Positions 36,969-45,469 of a DNA stretch of 64,000 nucleotides are shown piece after piece. The translations under genes were made by a program, and so were the position numbers. The first letter of the stretch is position 1, and each line of letters opens with the position of its first letter. Location of the stretch: positions 119,011-183,010 of the forward strand of contig CAVQQP010000009.1 of assembly GCA_963714995.1 (NCBI GenBank). Reading direction: 5' to 3'. The notes under the pieces were generated by a model that saw only the letters and a list, made by a program, of their open reading frames with translations, did not search any database and had not been told where the DNA came from. The DNA comes from Prado023 sp963714995. GTDB lineage: Bacteria; Actinomycetota; Actinomycetes; S36-B12; CAIYMF01.

Positions 36969-37782
36969 TCAGCGCGCCCGCAGGTACAGCACCTTCTGGT
37001 TGGATCCCGATGAGCGGCGCTCCTCGGTGGTGAACAGGTCGGTGCGGTCCCGAACGAGGTCGGAGAGCTTCTTGTAGCCGTACAGGCGGGGGTCGAAGTC
37101 GGGCTGCAGCTTGTTGAGGTAGTTGCCGAACGTGCCCAGGTGCGCCCAGCCCTCGTCGTCCACCGACTGCTCGAGCGCGCTCAGCACGAACTTCTTGGGC
37201 AGCTTGGGGCGGGACGGTGCCTCCACCTCCTGCGCCTGTGCGGGTGCAGTGGCGCCCGAGGTGCTCCGGCTCCGGCTGCTCCGGCTCGGGCTCCGCGGTC
37301 CTGCCGCTGTTGCGCAGCACCTCGACGAACACGAACCGGTGGCAGGCGTTGCGGAAGGCCTCGGGGGTCTTCTTCTCGCCGAACCCGAAGACCATCAGCC
37401 CCTCCTCGCGCAGGCGCATCGCCAGGCCGGTGAAGTCGCTGTCGCTGGTGACCAGCGCGAAGCCGTCGAAGTTGCCCGTGTAGAGCAGGTCCATGGCGTC
37501 GATGATCAGCGTGCTGTCGGTCGAGTTCTTGCCCGTGGAGTAGGCGAACTGCTGGACGGGCTTGATCGCGTTGCGCTGCAGGACCTTCTTCCACGACGCG
37601 CTCGTCGGGGCCGTGAAGTCCCCGTAGATGCGGCGCACCGTCGCATCGCCGAAGCGCGCCACCTCGGCCAGGAGCGCCTCGATCACGGTCGCCTGGGCGT
37701 TGTCGGCGTCGATCAGGACGGCCAGCCTCAGGTGGGTGTCGTCGGTGTCGGGGCCGGTGGTGCGCTTCGTGGGGATCGCCAT
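36969..37782 (-). pseudogene. NYN domain (LabA-like) plus OST-HTH/LOTUS protein, one frameshift
   Basis: The N-terminal half is a NYN domain, a PIN-like nuclease fold: RLAVLIDADNAQATVIEALL with the first acidic residues, RIYGDFTAPTSASWK, STLIIDAMDLLYTGNFDGF and ALVTSDSDFTGLAMRLREEG. The C-terminal part is an OST-HTH/LOTUS module: LGTFGNYLNKLQPDFDPRL and GYKKLSDLVRDRTDLF. A single extra base near 37253 separates them; repaired, the linker reads HLGATAPAQAQEVEAP. This pairing is typical of bacterial LabA/YacP-like proteins thought to act on RNA, with the LOTUS module binding RNA. Substrate is unknown. ATG 37782 is preceded by CAGGCT at 7 nt. Confidence 0.85.
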
Positions 37783-37841
37783 GGGCGACAGCCTGTCACG
37801 AGTCCGCGGTCGGACCTGCCCTCGCACAGCCACCCCCGTGC

Positions 37842-37889
37842 GATCCATGCAGGTTCGAGACCCTCAAGGGCACGCAACCTGCACGGATC
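37842..37889. repeat. long imperfect inverted repeat (REP-like)
   Basis: GATCCATGCAGGTT (37842-37855) and AACCTGCACGGATC (37876-37889) pair at 13 of 14 positions around a 20-nt centre that itself contains a small CCCT-CAA-GGG hairpin. It lies in the non-coding gap between the NYN gene and the leader peptide, directly before a heptanucleotide repeat. It looks like a REP or palindromic repeat unit. Confidence 0.6.
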
Positions 37890-37893
37890 ATGG

Positions 37894-37935
37894 TGAGGGG
37901 TGAGGGGTGAGGGGTGAGGGGTGAGGGGTGAGGGG
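37894..37935. repeat. tandem repeat, six copies of TGAGGGG
   Basis: Six perfect 7-bp units run from 37894 to 37935, with a seventh degenerate copy after them. The array ends about 55 bp before the predicted promoter of the leader peptide. Such arrays vary in copy number by slippage. Confidence 0.85.
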
Positions 37936-37989
37936 CGAGGGTGGTGTCTCAGCATGTGGAACGGTCGCCCACGAGGCGGCACCTCAGGC

Positions 37990-37995
37990 TATCCT
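37990..37995 (+). promoter_or_regulatory. -10 box of the leader peptide transcript
   Basis: TATCCT ends 6 nt before the ATG of the leader peptide, so the transcript probably starts at the ATG itself. The same hexamer precedes senX3. No clear -35 box. Confidence 0.5.
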
Positions 37996-38001
37996 TGCCT
38001 C

Positions 38002-38079
38002 ATGTATCGGGTGCTCCTCACCAAGCGGCGGGTCATCGACCACTGCCGCATGGGCACCTGTCTGTGTCGAATGCCCTGA
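38002..38079 (+). CDS. cysteine-containing leader peptide (putative attenuator)
   Basis: A 25-residue peptide, MYRVLLTKRRVIDHCRMGTC followed by LCRMP. It matches the pattern of actinobacterial leader peptides that begin with LLTKRR-type sequence and end in clustered Cys. Three Cys codons fall in the last 11 codons. In mycobacteria, leaderless poly-cysteine short ORFs sense cysteinyl-tRNA supply: slow translation at the Cys codons opens the downstream ribosome-binding site. Here the next gene, 55 bp downstream, is a DUF4395 protein, typically associated with sulfur metabolism, which fits a cysteine-responsive role. The peptide is too short for standard gene finding. The regulatory mechanism is inferred from the literature on homologues. 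Confidence 0.75.
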   Translation: MYRVLLTKRRVIDHCRMGTCLCRMP

Positions 38080-38133
38080 GTCGTCCGCCCGTCCCGACCC
38101 AGTTCCGCGCATCCACAGACCCCGGAGAGACCC

Positions 38134-38610
38134 ATGACCGTCCTGTCCTCGTCCTCGCCCTCGACCGCCCTCGACTCGGCCACCGACTGCTCGGCGGGCA
38201 TCGATCCCCGCGGCCCGCGGTTCGCCGCCGTGATCACCACCATCGTCCTCTCGGCGGCACTGGTCCTCGCCTCACCCGTGCTGCTGGCCCTCCAGGCCGT
38301 CGTATTCGCGGTCGGTGCGATCTCCCGCCGCCCCGAGTACCGGCCCTACGGGATCCTCTTCCGCCACCTCGTGCGTCCGCGCCTGGCCGCTCCGGCGTTC
38401 CTGGAGGACCCGGCGTCCTCGCGCTTCGCCCAGGCGTGCGGGCTGGCGTTCAGCCTGGTCGGGCTCCTCGGGTTCGCCCTCGGGGCGCAGTGGTTGGCCC
38501 TGGGCGCGATCGGCTTCGCGCTGGCCGCGGCCTTCCTCAACGCCGCCTTCGACTTCTGCATCGGCTGCGAGATCTACCTGCGCGCCCAGCGCCTGCGCCG
38601 CCGCAGCTGA
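38134..38610 (+). CDS. DUF4395 membrane protein
   Basis: A 158-residue membrane protein with about four helices, two between residues 30 and 65 and two between 100 and 145. The family signature Cys pair appears as DFCIGCEIYL near the C-terminus. DUF4395 proteins often accompany thiosulfate sulfurtransferases and thioredoxins, and some are fused to them, suggesting a role in sulfur or thiol handling. No sulfurtransferase follows here; a DsrE-like gene lies convergently downstream. The upstream cysteine-rich leader peptide probably controls it. Confidence 0.82.
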   Translation: MTVLSSSSPSTALDSATDCSAGIDPRGPRFAAVITTIVLSAALVLASPVLLALQAVVFAVGAISRRPEYRPYGILFRHLVRPRLAAPAFLEDPASSRFAQACGLAFSLVGLLGFALGAQWLALGAIGFALAAAFLNAAFDFCIGCEIYLRAQRLRRRS

Positions 38611-38651
38611 CCGCACCGCCCTTCCCGACCACACCCTCCCGCGAGGCTCAA

Positions 38652-38675
38652 ACCCTCCGCGCCGGACTGGAGGGT
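38652..38675. terminator. hairpin between DUF4395 and DsrE-like genes
   Basis: ACCCTCC (38652-38658) and GGAGGGT (38669-38675) pair perfectly around 10 nt in the gap between convergent genes. No T-run follows. A role as a two-way terminator is plausible. Confidence 0.45.
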
Positions 38676-38703
38676 CTGACCCTCGTCGGAGGCTTTGCGT
38701 CGC

Positions 38704-39069
38704 TCAGCCGGCCCCGTAGACCAGGGCCTGGGCTCCCTCGGCGAGGATCTCCTCGACGAACGTCGCTGCCCCTGCCAGTCGCACGCCGGGCAGCAGATCG
38801 GCTGCGGTGAGCCCGCGCCGTGCGGCGCACTGGGTGCAGACCGTCAGCGTCCCCTCCGCCAGGACGGCATCGCGGAGGTCCGCCAGTGGGGCAGCCAGCG
38901 GCAGGTCGTGCGCCTCCGCGCGACCGGCCCGGGCCAGGTGGGTGGCCTCGCCGGTGAGCCACAGGGAGACCGTCGCGCCGGCAGCCACGGCCGTCGCGGC
39001 AACGGTGAAGGCCTGCGAGCAGGGCTCCGGATCGGTCGTCGTGCACTTGACCACCAGGGTGCGCGTCAT
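38704..39069 (-). CDS. DsrE-family protein
   Basis: A 121-residue protein with the DsrE/DsrF-like alpha/beta pattern: MTRTLVVKCTTTDPEPCSQA, a Gly/Ala-rich helix, VSLWLTGEATHLARAG and TVCTQCAARRGLTAADL. The paired Cys in VCTQC sit where sulfur-accepting Cys residues occur in DsrE/TusD relatives, so it may carry persulfide sulfur. It is often annotated as a predicted peroxiredoxin. The neighbouring DUF4395 gene under cysteine-type attenuation supports a sulfur link, though the two genes are convergent. ATG 39069 is preceded by CACTGT at 6 nt. Confidence 0.75.
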   Translation of the reverse strand: MTRTLVVKCTTTDPEPCSQAFTVAATAVAAGATVSLWLTGEATHLARAGRAEAHDLPLAAPLADLRDAVLAEGTLTVCTQCAARRGLTAADLLPGVRLAGAATFVEEILAEGAQALVYGAG

Positions 39070-39156
39070 GGGCCAACAGTGGCATCTGCCGACCGCGCCG
39101 GCCAACGCAGCGGCGTACGTCGGGTCCCCCGAGCGGCCCGGGTCTAGACTTCTGCC

Positions 39157-39264
39157 GTGGACGCCATCGAGATCTTCTTCACCACCCTGCTGGTGCTCGT
39201 CAGCATCGTGATCGTCTGGTTCGCGGGCTACGTCGTGTACAAGCTGTACGGGGGTCAGTCCTGA
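39157..39264 (+). CDS. 35-residue single-helix membrane protein
   Basis: A very short protein: VDAIEIFFTTLLVLVSIVI, then VWFAGYVVYKLYGGQS. One membrane helix spans about residues 7-28, with a short basic cytoplasmic tail. I recall small proteins of this shape next to nitrobindin-like genes in other actinobacteria, which supports it being real. TAGACT (39145-39150) lies 6 nt before the GTG, matching the leaderless pattern of this genome. The nitrobindin-like gene starts 2 bp after it, so they are cotranscribed. Function is unknown. Confidence 0.6.
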   Translation: MDAIEIFFTTLLVLVSIVIVWFAGYVVYKLYGGQS

Positions 39265-39266
39265 GC

Positions 39267-39797
39267 GTGGGCGGGCCGCTCCCGGTCGAGTTGGCCCACC
39301 TGTCGTGGCTGATCGGTCGCTGGGGTGGGATCGGTGAGGGCGGCTACCCGACGGTCGAGCCCTTCCGCTACGAGCAGGTCGTGGAGTTCGCCTGCGATGG
39401 CCGGCCCTTCCTGGAGTACCGCTCGGTGTCCTGGATCCTCGATGAGAACAACGAGCGAATCCGCCGCTCGGCCACCGAGTCCGGCTACTGGCGGCCCCGC
39501 CCGGACAACGGCGTGGAGTTCCTGCTGGCCCATCCGACGGGCTTCGTCGAGGTCTGGGTCGGGCATGTCGAGGTCACCGGGATCCACGACGCGCGTGTCA
39601 TCGGCGCCCGGATCGAGCTCACCACCGACGCCGTGGTGCGCACGGAGTCGGCCAAGGAGGTCACGGCGGGGCACCGCCTCTACGGCCTGGTCGACGGCAA
39701 GCTCCTGAGCACCTACGACATGGCCGCGATGGGCCACCCGATCAGCAACCACCTCGCCATCGCCCTCGAGCCGATCCCGGACGGGACCGCGCCGTAG
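39267..39797 (+). CDS. nitrobindin-like heme-binding protein (FABP-type barrel)
   Basis: A 176-residue beta-barrel of the nitrobindin/DUF1794 family, which binds ferric heme and can isomerise peroxynitrite to nitrate. The N-terminal signature is LIGRWGGIGEGGYPT, a variant of the GxWxGxGxGxYP motif. The C-terminal MAAMGHPISNHLAIAL carries the likely heme-ligand His. The GTG at 39267 follows a 35-residue membrane protein by 2 bp, and a Fur-family gene starts 2 bp after its stop, so all three form one operon. That pairing suggests control by metal or oxidative status. Confidence 0.85.
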   Translation: MGGPLPVELAHLSWLIGRWGGIGEGGYPTVEPFRYEQVVEFACDGRPFLEYRSVSWILDENNERIRRSATESGYWRPRPDNGVEFLLAHPTGFVEVWVGHVEVTGIHDARVIGARIELTTDAVVRTESAKEVTAGHRLYGLVDGKLLSTYDMAAMGHPISNHLAIALEPIPDGTAP

Positions 39798-39799
39798 CC

Positions 39800-40279
39800 A
39801 TGGACGAGGCGCGCCCGGACTGGGATGCCCGGTTGCGCTCCGCGGGGCTGCGCAGCACCGCCCAGCGCCGCGCCGTCCTGCAGGCGCTGTTCGAGGCCCG
39901 GCACGCCACCGTCGACGAGCTCGCGGCCGAGGTCCAGCGCACCCTTCCCGACGTGAGCCTGTCGACCATCTACCGCACGCTCGAGGCCCTGGACGAGGCC
40001 GGTCTGGTCACCCACGCCCACCTGCACCACGGCTCGCCCACCTACCACTCGGTCGATGACGAGCCGCATGTGCACCTGGTGTGCACCGGGTGCGGTGCCA
40101 TCGGCCAGCAGCCCACGTCCGTGGCTGCGTCGCTGGCCGCCGCGCTCCAGGAGTCGGCGGGGTTCCTCCTCGACGTGTCCCACCTGGCCGTCCACGGGGT
40201 GTGCGCGGCCTGCCAGGGCTCTGCCGACGTGGAGGCCCCGGGAAGCGCTGGGGCCGCTGCGGCGTTGGCCTCACCGTGA
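39800..40279 (+). CDS. Fur-family metalloregulator
   Basis: A 159-residue Fur-family repressor. The winged helix (RLRSAGLRSTAQRRAVLQAL, then SLSTIYRTLEALDEAGLV) is followed by the dimerisation domain with HLHHGSPTYHSVDDEPHVH and two Cys-x2-Cys pairs (CTGC and CAAC) that hold the structural zinc. Whether it senses Zn, Fe or peroxide cannot be decided; the His-rich HAHLHHG and DEPHVH segments are compatible with Zur or Fur. It sits between the nitrobindin-like gene and ygfZ, with the next gene overlapping its stop. No Fur/Zur box was identified by eye. Confidence 0.88.
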   Translation: MDEARPDWDARLRSAGLRSTAQRRAVLQALFEARHATVDELAAEVQRTLPDVSLSTIYRTLEALDEAGLVTHAHLHHGSPTYHSVDDEPHVHLVCTGCGAIGQQPTSVAASLAAALQESAGFLLDVSHLAVHGVCAACQGSADVEAPGSAGAAAALASP

Positions 40280-41310
40280 GCACCCTGCGCGCCATCCCTG
40301 CCCCACCCGGATCCGTCGACGAGGCAGTCGCCTGGCACTACGGCGACCCGTTGGCCGAGCAGCGCGACCTGGTGGCCGGCATCGGGGTCGTCGACCTCGG
40401 TCATCGCGACATCCTCGAGGTCGCCGGACCCGACCGGCTCAGCTGGCTGCACAGCCTGACCACCGCGCACCTGCTGGGCCTTGCCCCGGGTCAGTCCCGG
40501 CTGGTCCTCATCCTCAGCCCGCACGGGCATGTGGAGCACGAGCTGCACCTGGTCGACACCGGGCAGACGGTCCTGCTCAGCGTCGAGCCCGGGACGGGTG
40601 CCGCCCTGGCCTCCTACCTGGACTCCATGCGCTTCATGCTGCGCGTCGAGGTCGCGGCGCGGCCGGACCTCGCGGTCGTCTGGGAGCCGACGCCCGACCC
40701 GGATCCGTCCGGCCATCCGACCTGGGTGGTCCCCGGTGACTACTGGATCGGGGGAGAGCCCACGCCCTCGGGCAGCGATCGGGGTGGGGACGCCGCCCGG
40801 TACGTGCCGACGCGCCCCGCCGGGTTCCCGGGCCGCGAGGTCCTGCTGCCGCGCGAGGCAGCGGCTGCCCGGATCGCGGCGGGCCGGCCCGCCGGCACGT
40901 GGGCGCTGGAGGCGCTGCGGACCGCGGCGGCCGTGCCCCGGTTGGGGTTCGAGACCGACCATCGCACGCTGCCCCACGAGGTGGGCTGGATCGGTGCGGG
41001 GGTCCATCTGGCCAAGGGCTGCTACCGGGGTCAGGAGGCGGTAGCCCGGGTGCACAACCTGGGCAGGCCCCCGCGGCGGCTGGCGCTGGCCCACATCGAC
41101 GGGTCCGAGGGGGTGCTGCCCGCGCACGGTGACGAGGTGCTCGTCGGGGAGCGGGTCGTCGGCTGGGTCGCCACCTCCGCGCAGCACCACGAGCTCGGCC
41201 CGATCGCGACCGTCCTGCTCAAGCGCTCGGCCGACCCGGAGGCGGACCTGCTGATCCGCGCGGCCGCCGGCGACGTCGTCGCCTCCCAGGAGGTCGTGGT
41301 CGTCCCCTGA
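40276..41310 (+). CDS. ygfZ: YgfZ/GcvT-type folate-binding protein
   Basis: A 344-residue member of the YgfZ family, folate-binding proteins that help build or repair iron-sulfur clusters, including those of tRNA-modifying enzymes. The defining motif KGCYRGQE is at about residues 250-257, preceded by the folate-type region LPHEVGWIGAGVHLA. The N-terminal part, GVVDLGHRDILEVAGPDRLS, resembles the aminomethyltransferase GcvT. It lacks the length of GcvT. GTG 40276 overlaps the stop of the Fur-family gene, so metal regulation and Fe-S maintenance may be linked. Confidence 0.88.
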   Translation: MSTLRAIPAPPGSVDEAVAWHYGDPLAEQRDLVAGIGVVDLGHRDILEVAGPDRLSWLHSLTTAHLLGLAPGQSRLVLILSPHGHVEHELHLVDTGQTVLLSVEPGTGAALASYLDSMRFMLRVEVAARPDLAVVWEPTPDPDPSGHPTWVVPGDYWIGGEPTPSGSDRGGDAARYVPTRPAGFPGREVLLPREAAAARIAAGRPAGTWALEALRTAAAVPRLGFETDHRTLPHEVGWIGAGVHLAKGCYRGQEAVARVHNLGRPPRRLALAHIDGSEGVLPAHGDEVLVGERVVGWVATSAQHHELGPIATVLLKRSADPEADLLIRAAAGDVVASQEVVVVP

Positions 41311-41367
41311 GACCCTGAGTGCCGTTCGGCCCTGTCCTCGCGCTGCCGCCGGTGGGACGCTGCCGCC

Positions 41368-43494
41368 ATGCAGCGCCGCGTCTGGCCCGGAAGCCATATC
41401 CCCCTCGGGTCGACCCCGGATGCCGAGGGCACCAACTTCGCCCTGGCCTCCGAGGTGGCACAGCGGGTCGTCCTCTGCCTGTTCGACGAGGCGGGCCACG
41501 AGGAGCAGGTGACGCTCCGGGAGTACGACAGCGGCGTCTGGCACGGCTACCTGCCGGGGGTCGGAGTCGGGCAGCGGTACGGGTACCGGGTGCACGGGCC
41601 CTACGACCGCAGCCGGGGACTGCGGTGCAACCCCGCGAAGCTGCTGCTGGACCCCTACGCCCGGGCATTCGACGGCGAGCTCCGCTGGGGCCCGGAGGTC
41701 TTCGACTACGACTGGAGCGCACCCGACACGATCTCCGTGCTGGACTCCGCTGCCAACATGCCGAAGTGCCTGGTCGTGGACCCGACCTTCGACTGGGCCG
41801 GCGACGTCGCCCCACGGACGACGTACGCGGACTCCGTCCTCTACGAGGTGCACGTCAAGGGGTTCACGGCCACCCACCCGGATGTGCCCCCGGAGCTGCG
41901 CGGGACCTATGCGGGCCTGGCCCATCCCGCGGCCCTGGCGCACCTGACGTCGCTCGGCGTGACGGCCGTGGAGCTGCTCCCCGTCCACGAGTTCATCACG
42001 GCCAGCGCCCAGGCGCGCTCCGGGTTGTCCAACTACTGGGGCTACAACACGATCGGCTTCTTCGCCCCCCTCGAGGAGTACTCCGCGGCCTTCCAGGCGG
42101 GGTGGGTCGGTGGCCAGGTGCGGGAGTTCCAGCAGATGGTCCTTGCCCTGCACGCGGCGGGGATCGAGGTGATCCTCGACGTCGTCTACAACCACACGGC
42201 CGAGGGTGACCATTTCGGCCCGACCCTGTGCTTCCGGGGCATCGACAACCACGCCTACTACCGGGTGGACCCGGCCGACCCGTCGCGGTACCTGGACACC
42301 ACCGGCACCGGCAACTCCTACAACGTCGACGACCACACCTGCCTGCGCCTGATCATGGACTCCCTGCGGTACTGGGTGACCGAGATGCACGTCGACGGGT
42401 TCCGCTTCGACCTGGCCACCGCCCTGGCGCGCGAGGACGGCGGGTTCGAACGGCTCTCGTCGTTCTTCGCCCTGATCGACCAGGACCCGGTGATCAGCCG
42501 CGTGAAGCTGATCGCCGAGCCGTGGGACGTCGGGCAGTGGGACAGCTACAGCGTGGGCGCGTTCCCCGACACCTGGAGCGAGTGGAACGGCCGCTACCGC
42601 GACACGGTCCGGGCCTTCTGGTCCGGGCGCCCGGGAGTGCTGCCCGAGCTGGCGACGCGCGTCGCCGGGTCCTCGGACATCTATGGGCCCAGCCGGCGCC
42701 GTCCGCACGCATCGATCAACTACGTGACCTGCCACGACGGGTTCACCCTGCGCGACCTGGTGTCCTACACGTCCAAGCACAACGAGGCGAACGGGGAGGA
42801 CAACCGGGACGGCACCAACGACAACATCTCCTGGAACCACGGTGTCGAGGGCCCGAGTGACGACCCCGAAGTGGAGTCAGCCAGGGGTCGGGACGTGCGG
42901 GCCATGCTGATGATCCTGCTGCTGTCCCGTGGTGTCCCGATGCTCCTCGGCGGTGACGAGATCGGTCGCACGCAGCGGGGGAACAACAACGCGTACTGCC
43001 AGGACAACGAGGTGTCCTGGTTCGACTGGAAGAACGTCGACCACGACCTGTTGGCCTTCGTGCGCCGGGTCATCGCCATGCGCCGGTCGCATCCGGTCCT
43101 TCGGCGGCGCAGGTACCTGGCCGACCCCGGGTACTCCGTGTGGTTCGCCCCCGATGGCCGTGCCATGACCGCGCCGTTGTGGCAGGACCCGACGCGGCGC
43201 AGCGTGACGGTCTTCGTCGATGGGTCCGTGGCCCCCGACCACGACCGCTGGGGGGAGCCCCTGCTCGACAACAACCTGCTCGTGCTCGTCAACGGGGTGG
43301 CGGATCCCGTGGAGTTCCGCATCCCCGACACGACGCCGGCCGGACGACCGTCGGACCTGTGGCGCCTGGAGCTGGACACCTCGTTGCCCGGGCCCGAGCC
43401 TGCGTCCACGACCCTCGTGCGGGCGGGCGAGACCGTGCTGGCCCCGGGCCGAAGCCTGCTCGTGTACTGGTCCGCGTGGGACCCGGTGCCATGA
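41368..43494 (+). CDS. glgX: glycogen debranching enzyme GlgX
   Basis: A 708-residue GH13 enzyme (isoamylase/GlgX subfamily) that cuts alpha-1,6 branches of limit glycogen. An N-terminal CBM48-like domain (PGSHIPLGSTPDAEGTNFAL onward) precedes the catalytic barrel. Catalytic residues are Asp in VDGFRFDLATALAR, Glu in KLIAEPWDVGQW and Asp in YVTCHDGFTLRDL. Other GlgX hallmarks are YEVHVKGFT, NYWGYNTIGFFAP and WNHGVEG. The length is typical. Together with glgA, glgC and the GH13 gene it covers glycogen synthesis and breakdown, but it is not in an operon with them. Confidence 0.94.
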   Translation: MQRRVWPGSHIPLGSTPDAEGTNFALASEVAQRVVLCLFDEAGHEEQVTLREYDSGVWHGYLPGVGVGQRYGYRVHGPYDRSRGLRCNPAKLLLDPYARAFDGELRWGPEVFDYDWSAPDTISVLDSAANMPKCLVVDPTFDWAGDVAPRTTYADSVLYEVHVKGFTATHPDVPPELRGTYAGLAHPAALAHLTSLGVTAVELLPVHEFITASAQARSGLSNYWGYNTIGFFAPLEEYSAAFQAGWVGGQVREFQQMVLALHAAGIEVILDVVYNHTAEGDHFGPTLCFRGIDNHAYYRVDPADPSRYLDTTGTGNSYNVDDHTCLRLIMDSLRYWVTEMHVDGFRFDLATALAREDGGFERLSSFFALIDQDPVISRVKLIAEPWDVGQWDSYSVGAFPDTWSEWNGRYRDTVRAFWSGRPGVLPELATRVAGSSDIYGPSRRRPHASINYVTCHDGFTLRDLVSYTSKHNEANGEDNRDGTNDNISWNHGVEGPSDDPEVESARGRDVRAMLMILLLSRGVPMLLGGDEIGRTQRGNNNAYCQDNEVSWFDWKNVDHDLLAFVRRVIAMRRSHPVLRRRRYLADPGYSVWFAPDGRAMTAPLWQDPTRRSVTVFVDGSVAPDHDRWGEPLLDNNLLVLVNGVADPVEFRIPDTTPAGRPSDLWRLELDTSLPGPEPASTTLVRAGETVLAPGRSLLVYWSAWDPVP

Positions 43495-43525
43495 TGGCCC
43501 GCATGTGCAGAGCAGGTCACGCGGC

Positions 43526-44026
43526 GTGAGGGTCGTCGTCCAGCGCGTCGACGGTGCCCGGGTGGTCGTCGACGGAGAGGTGGTCGGCAGCATCGAGGGC
43601 CCCGGCCTGTGCGTCCTGGTGGGAGCCACCCACACGGACACCGCGGAGGTCGCGCAGAAGCTGGCCGACAAGGTCTACGACATGCGGCTGTTCGACGCCG
43701 ACACGCTCGCCGGTCGCGGGATCGACCTGCCGCTGGGGGAGGGCGTGCGGGAGGTGTCGGCCTCCGATGCCGGGCTGCCGGTCCTGGTGGTCAGCCAGTT
43801 CACCCTGTATGCCCAGACCCGCAAGGGCCGGCGACCCACGTGGGAGCAGGCTGCACCCCGACCGGTCGCCGAGCCGCTGGTGTCCGCCTTCGCCGAGCGA
43901 CTGCGCGAGCGGGGTGCCACCGTGGCCGAGGGGCGGTTCGGCGCGATGATGCGCGTCGAGCTGGCCAACGACGGTCCGGTGACGGTGATCGTCGAGCTCG
44001 CAGCCGCCCCTGCGGCCCGGTCGTGA
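43526..44026 (+). CDS. dtd: D-aminoacyl-tRNA deacylase
   Basis: A 166-residue proofreading enzyme that frees tRNA from D-amino acids or glycine. The N-terminus VRVVVQRVDGARVVVDGEVV and the two active-site motifs SQFTLYAQTRKGRRPTW and ANDGPVTVIVELA (the Gly-cisPro loop) are all present. It is about 20 residues longer than the E. coli enzyme, mainly at the C-terminus and in one loop (DADTLAGRGIDLPLGEG). It starts with GTG 31 bp after glgX and may be cotranscribed with it. Confidence 0.92.
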   Translation: MRVVVQRVDGARVVVDGEVVGSIEGPGLCVLVGATHTDTAEVAQKLADKVYDMRLFDADTLAGRGIDLPLGEGVREVSASDAGLPVLVVSQFTLYAQTRKGRRPTWEQAAPRPVAEPLVSAFAERLRERGATVAEGRFGAMMRVELANDGPVTVIVELAAAPAARS

Positions 44027-44035
44027 CCGCGGCGC

Positions 44036-45384
44036 TCAGCGGCTCCAGGGGCGGCGCTTGCGCCGATTCTCGGTGAGGGGGACCACGAGCCGGGTCACCA
44101 CGGGGTCGGCCTTGTCGGGGTCGTCGCTGAGGCTGGACAGCTCGCGCATGAACGCCGTGGTGTCCGGCTGCGCGTCCGTGGCCCCGGCACCCCGGGGATC
44201 CACCACGGTCAGGTCCGGCGGCGGTGAGTCGTCGACCAGGCTCAGCGGCGCCGGTGGGGCGGCGTGGACCAGCGAGAGGGCGGGCTCCGCCGGTCGCTCC
44301 ACGAGGGCCAGCGCGGGAGCTGCCGGCGCGGATTCCTGCACGGGTGCCTGCACGGGCGCCTCACGGCCGCCTCCACGGGCGGCACCACGTCGGCGGGGAT
44401 CGCCGCCGTGGGCGCCGCCGGAGCGACGGGCGCCGGCTCGCCGATGGCTCGACCGCCGCCGGCTCGACCTGTCGGCTCGTCGCGCAGCAGGGCGCCGAAC
44501 TCGGCGAGCAGCTCAGGGGAGGACACCGGTGCCTCGCGGGACTCCCGCGCGGCGATGGGATCGGGCTCACCGGCGTCCGTGCCGTCGAATCGCCACTGCG
44601 GGTCGACCGGCTCGGCCGGGGGATGCAGCGACACGACGGGCGCGAGCGCCGACTCATCCTCGGGCGGCGGGGTGGGGATCGCCAGCAGGCCGGTCATCGC
44701 CAGGTCGGCCACGACCTGCGCGGCCTCCACGACGGTGAACCCGCAGACACGGGCCAGCTCGGTGAGGTCCCGGCGACCGTCCACCCGGCACAGCAGCGCC
44801 CAGTCGTAGGGGCCCAGCGGGGTCTGCGCGGGTCCGGTGCCCGGAGGCCCGAGCACGGGCGTCACATGCGCCCCCCCGACCCGGTCGAGCACGTCGGCCC
44901 GACGGTCGCGGTTCTCGCGGGCCACGGCGAGGAGCTGGTCGATGTCGGTGGGCTCGATGATGTCCTGCCGGACGTGCCGCCCGGGGTGGAACTCGGCACC
45001 GACGACCTCGAGGTCCAGGAGGTCGGCGACCTGGTCGCGCACCTGGTCGCGGACGAACGCGTCGATGACCTGGGCGTCCACGAATCCCATGCCGACCAGC
45101 ACCTGGCCGATGAGGTGGCCGGGGAAGCGGTCGCGCTGCGCGGCGGCGGCGGCGCTGAGCTGCTCGGGGGAGACCAGGCCCCCGGACAGCAGGCGGATCC
45201 CCAGGGCGGGGCGGTAGCCGGGCACCTGCATCGCGTAGATCCGGCCACCCCGGACCCAGACGTGCGACATCTCGCCTGCGGGGTGCGCGATCTCGAGCAC
45301 ACCGTTGGCGCCACTCTGGCCGAGGTCGCGGAGGAGGGTCTCGGCCGTCGGCAGCCGGTCAGGCGACGACGACTCGATGGACAT
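44036..45384 (-). pseudogene. DUF4388 (PATAN-like) protein, one frameshift
   Basis: The N-terminal 130 or so residues form a DUF4388/PATAN-type domain: AETLLRDLGQSGANGVLEIA, HVWVRGGRIYAMQVPG, then RLLSGGLVSPEQLSAAAA and QVLVGMGFVDAQVIDAFV. Such domains occur in bacterial signalling and gliding proteins. A winged-helix-like segment (WALLCRVDGRRDLTELARV) follows, then a long Pro/Ala/Val-rich tail. The frame changes near 44363, best explained by one lost base (VEAAV|EAPVQAPVQE). The tail then runs to RRKRRPWSR. The ATG at 45384 follows AAAGGA at 5 nt. The gene is convergent with dtd. Partner and function are unknown. Confidence 0.72.
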
Positions 45385-45469
45385 GAAGGTCCTTTCAGCG
45401 CGCAGGAACCGTGTCAGTGGTGTCGTCGGCATCTGGGCGGGTGGGTCTTGAGCGCATGGAGGTGCCAAG

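Noticed and set aside
37894..37935. TGAGGGG array considered as CRISPR
   Set aside because: The units are 7 bp with no spacers and no cas genes nearby.
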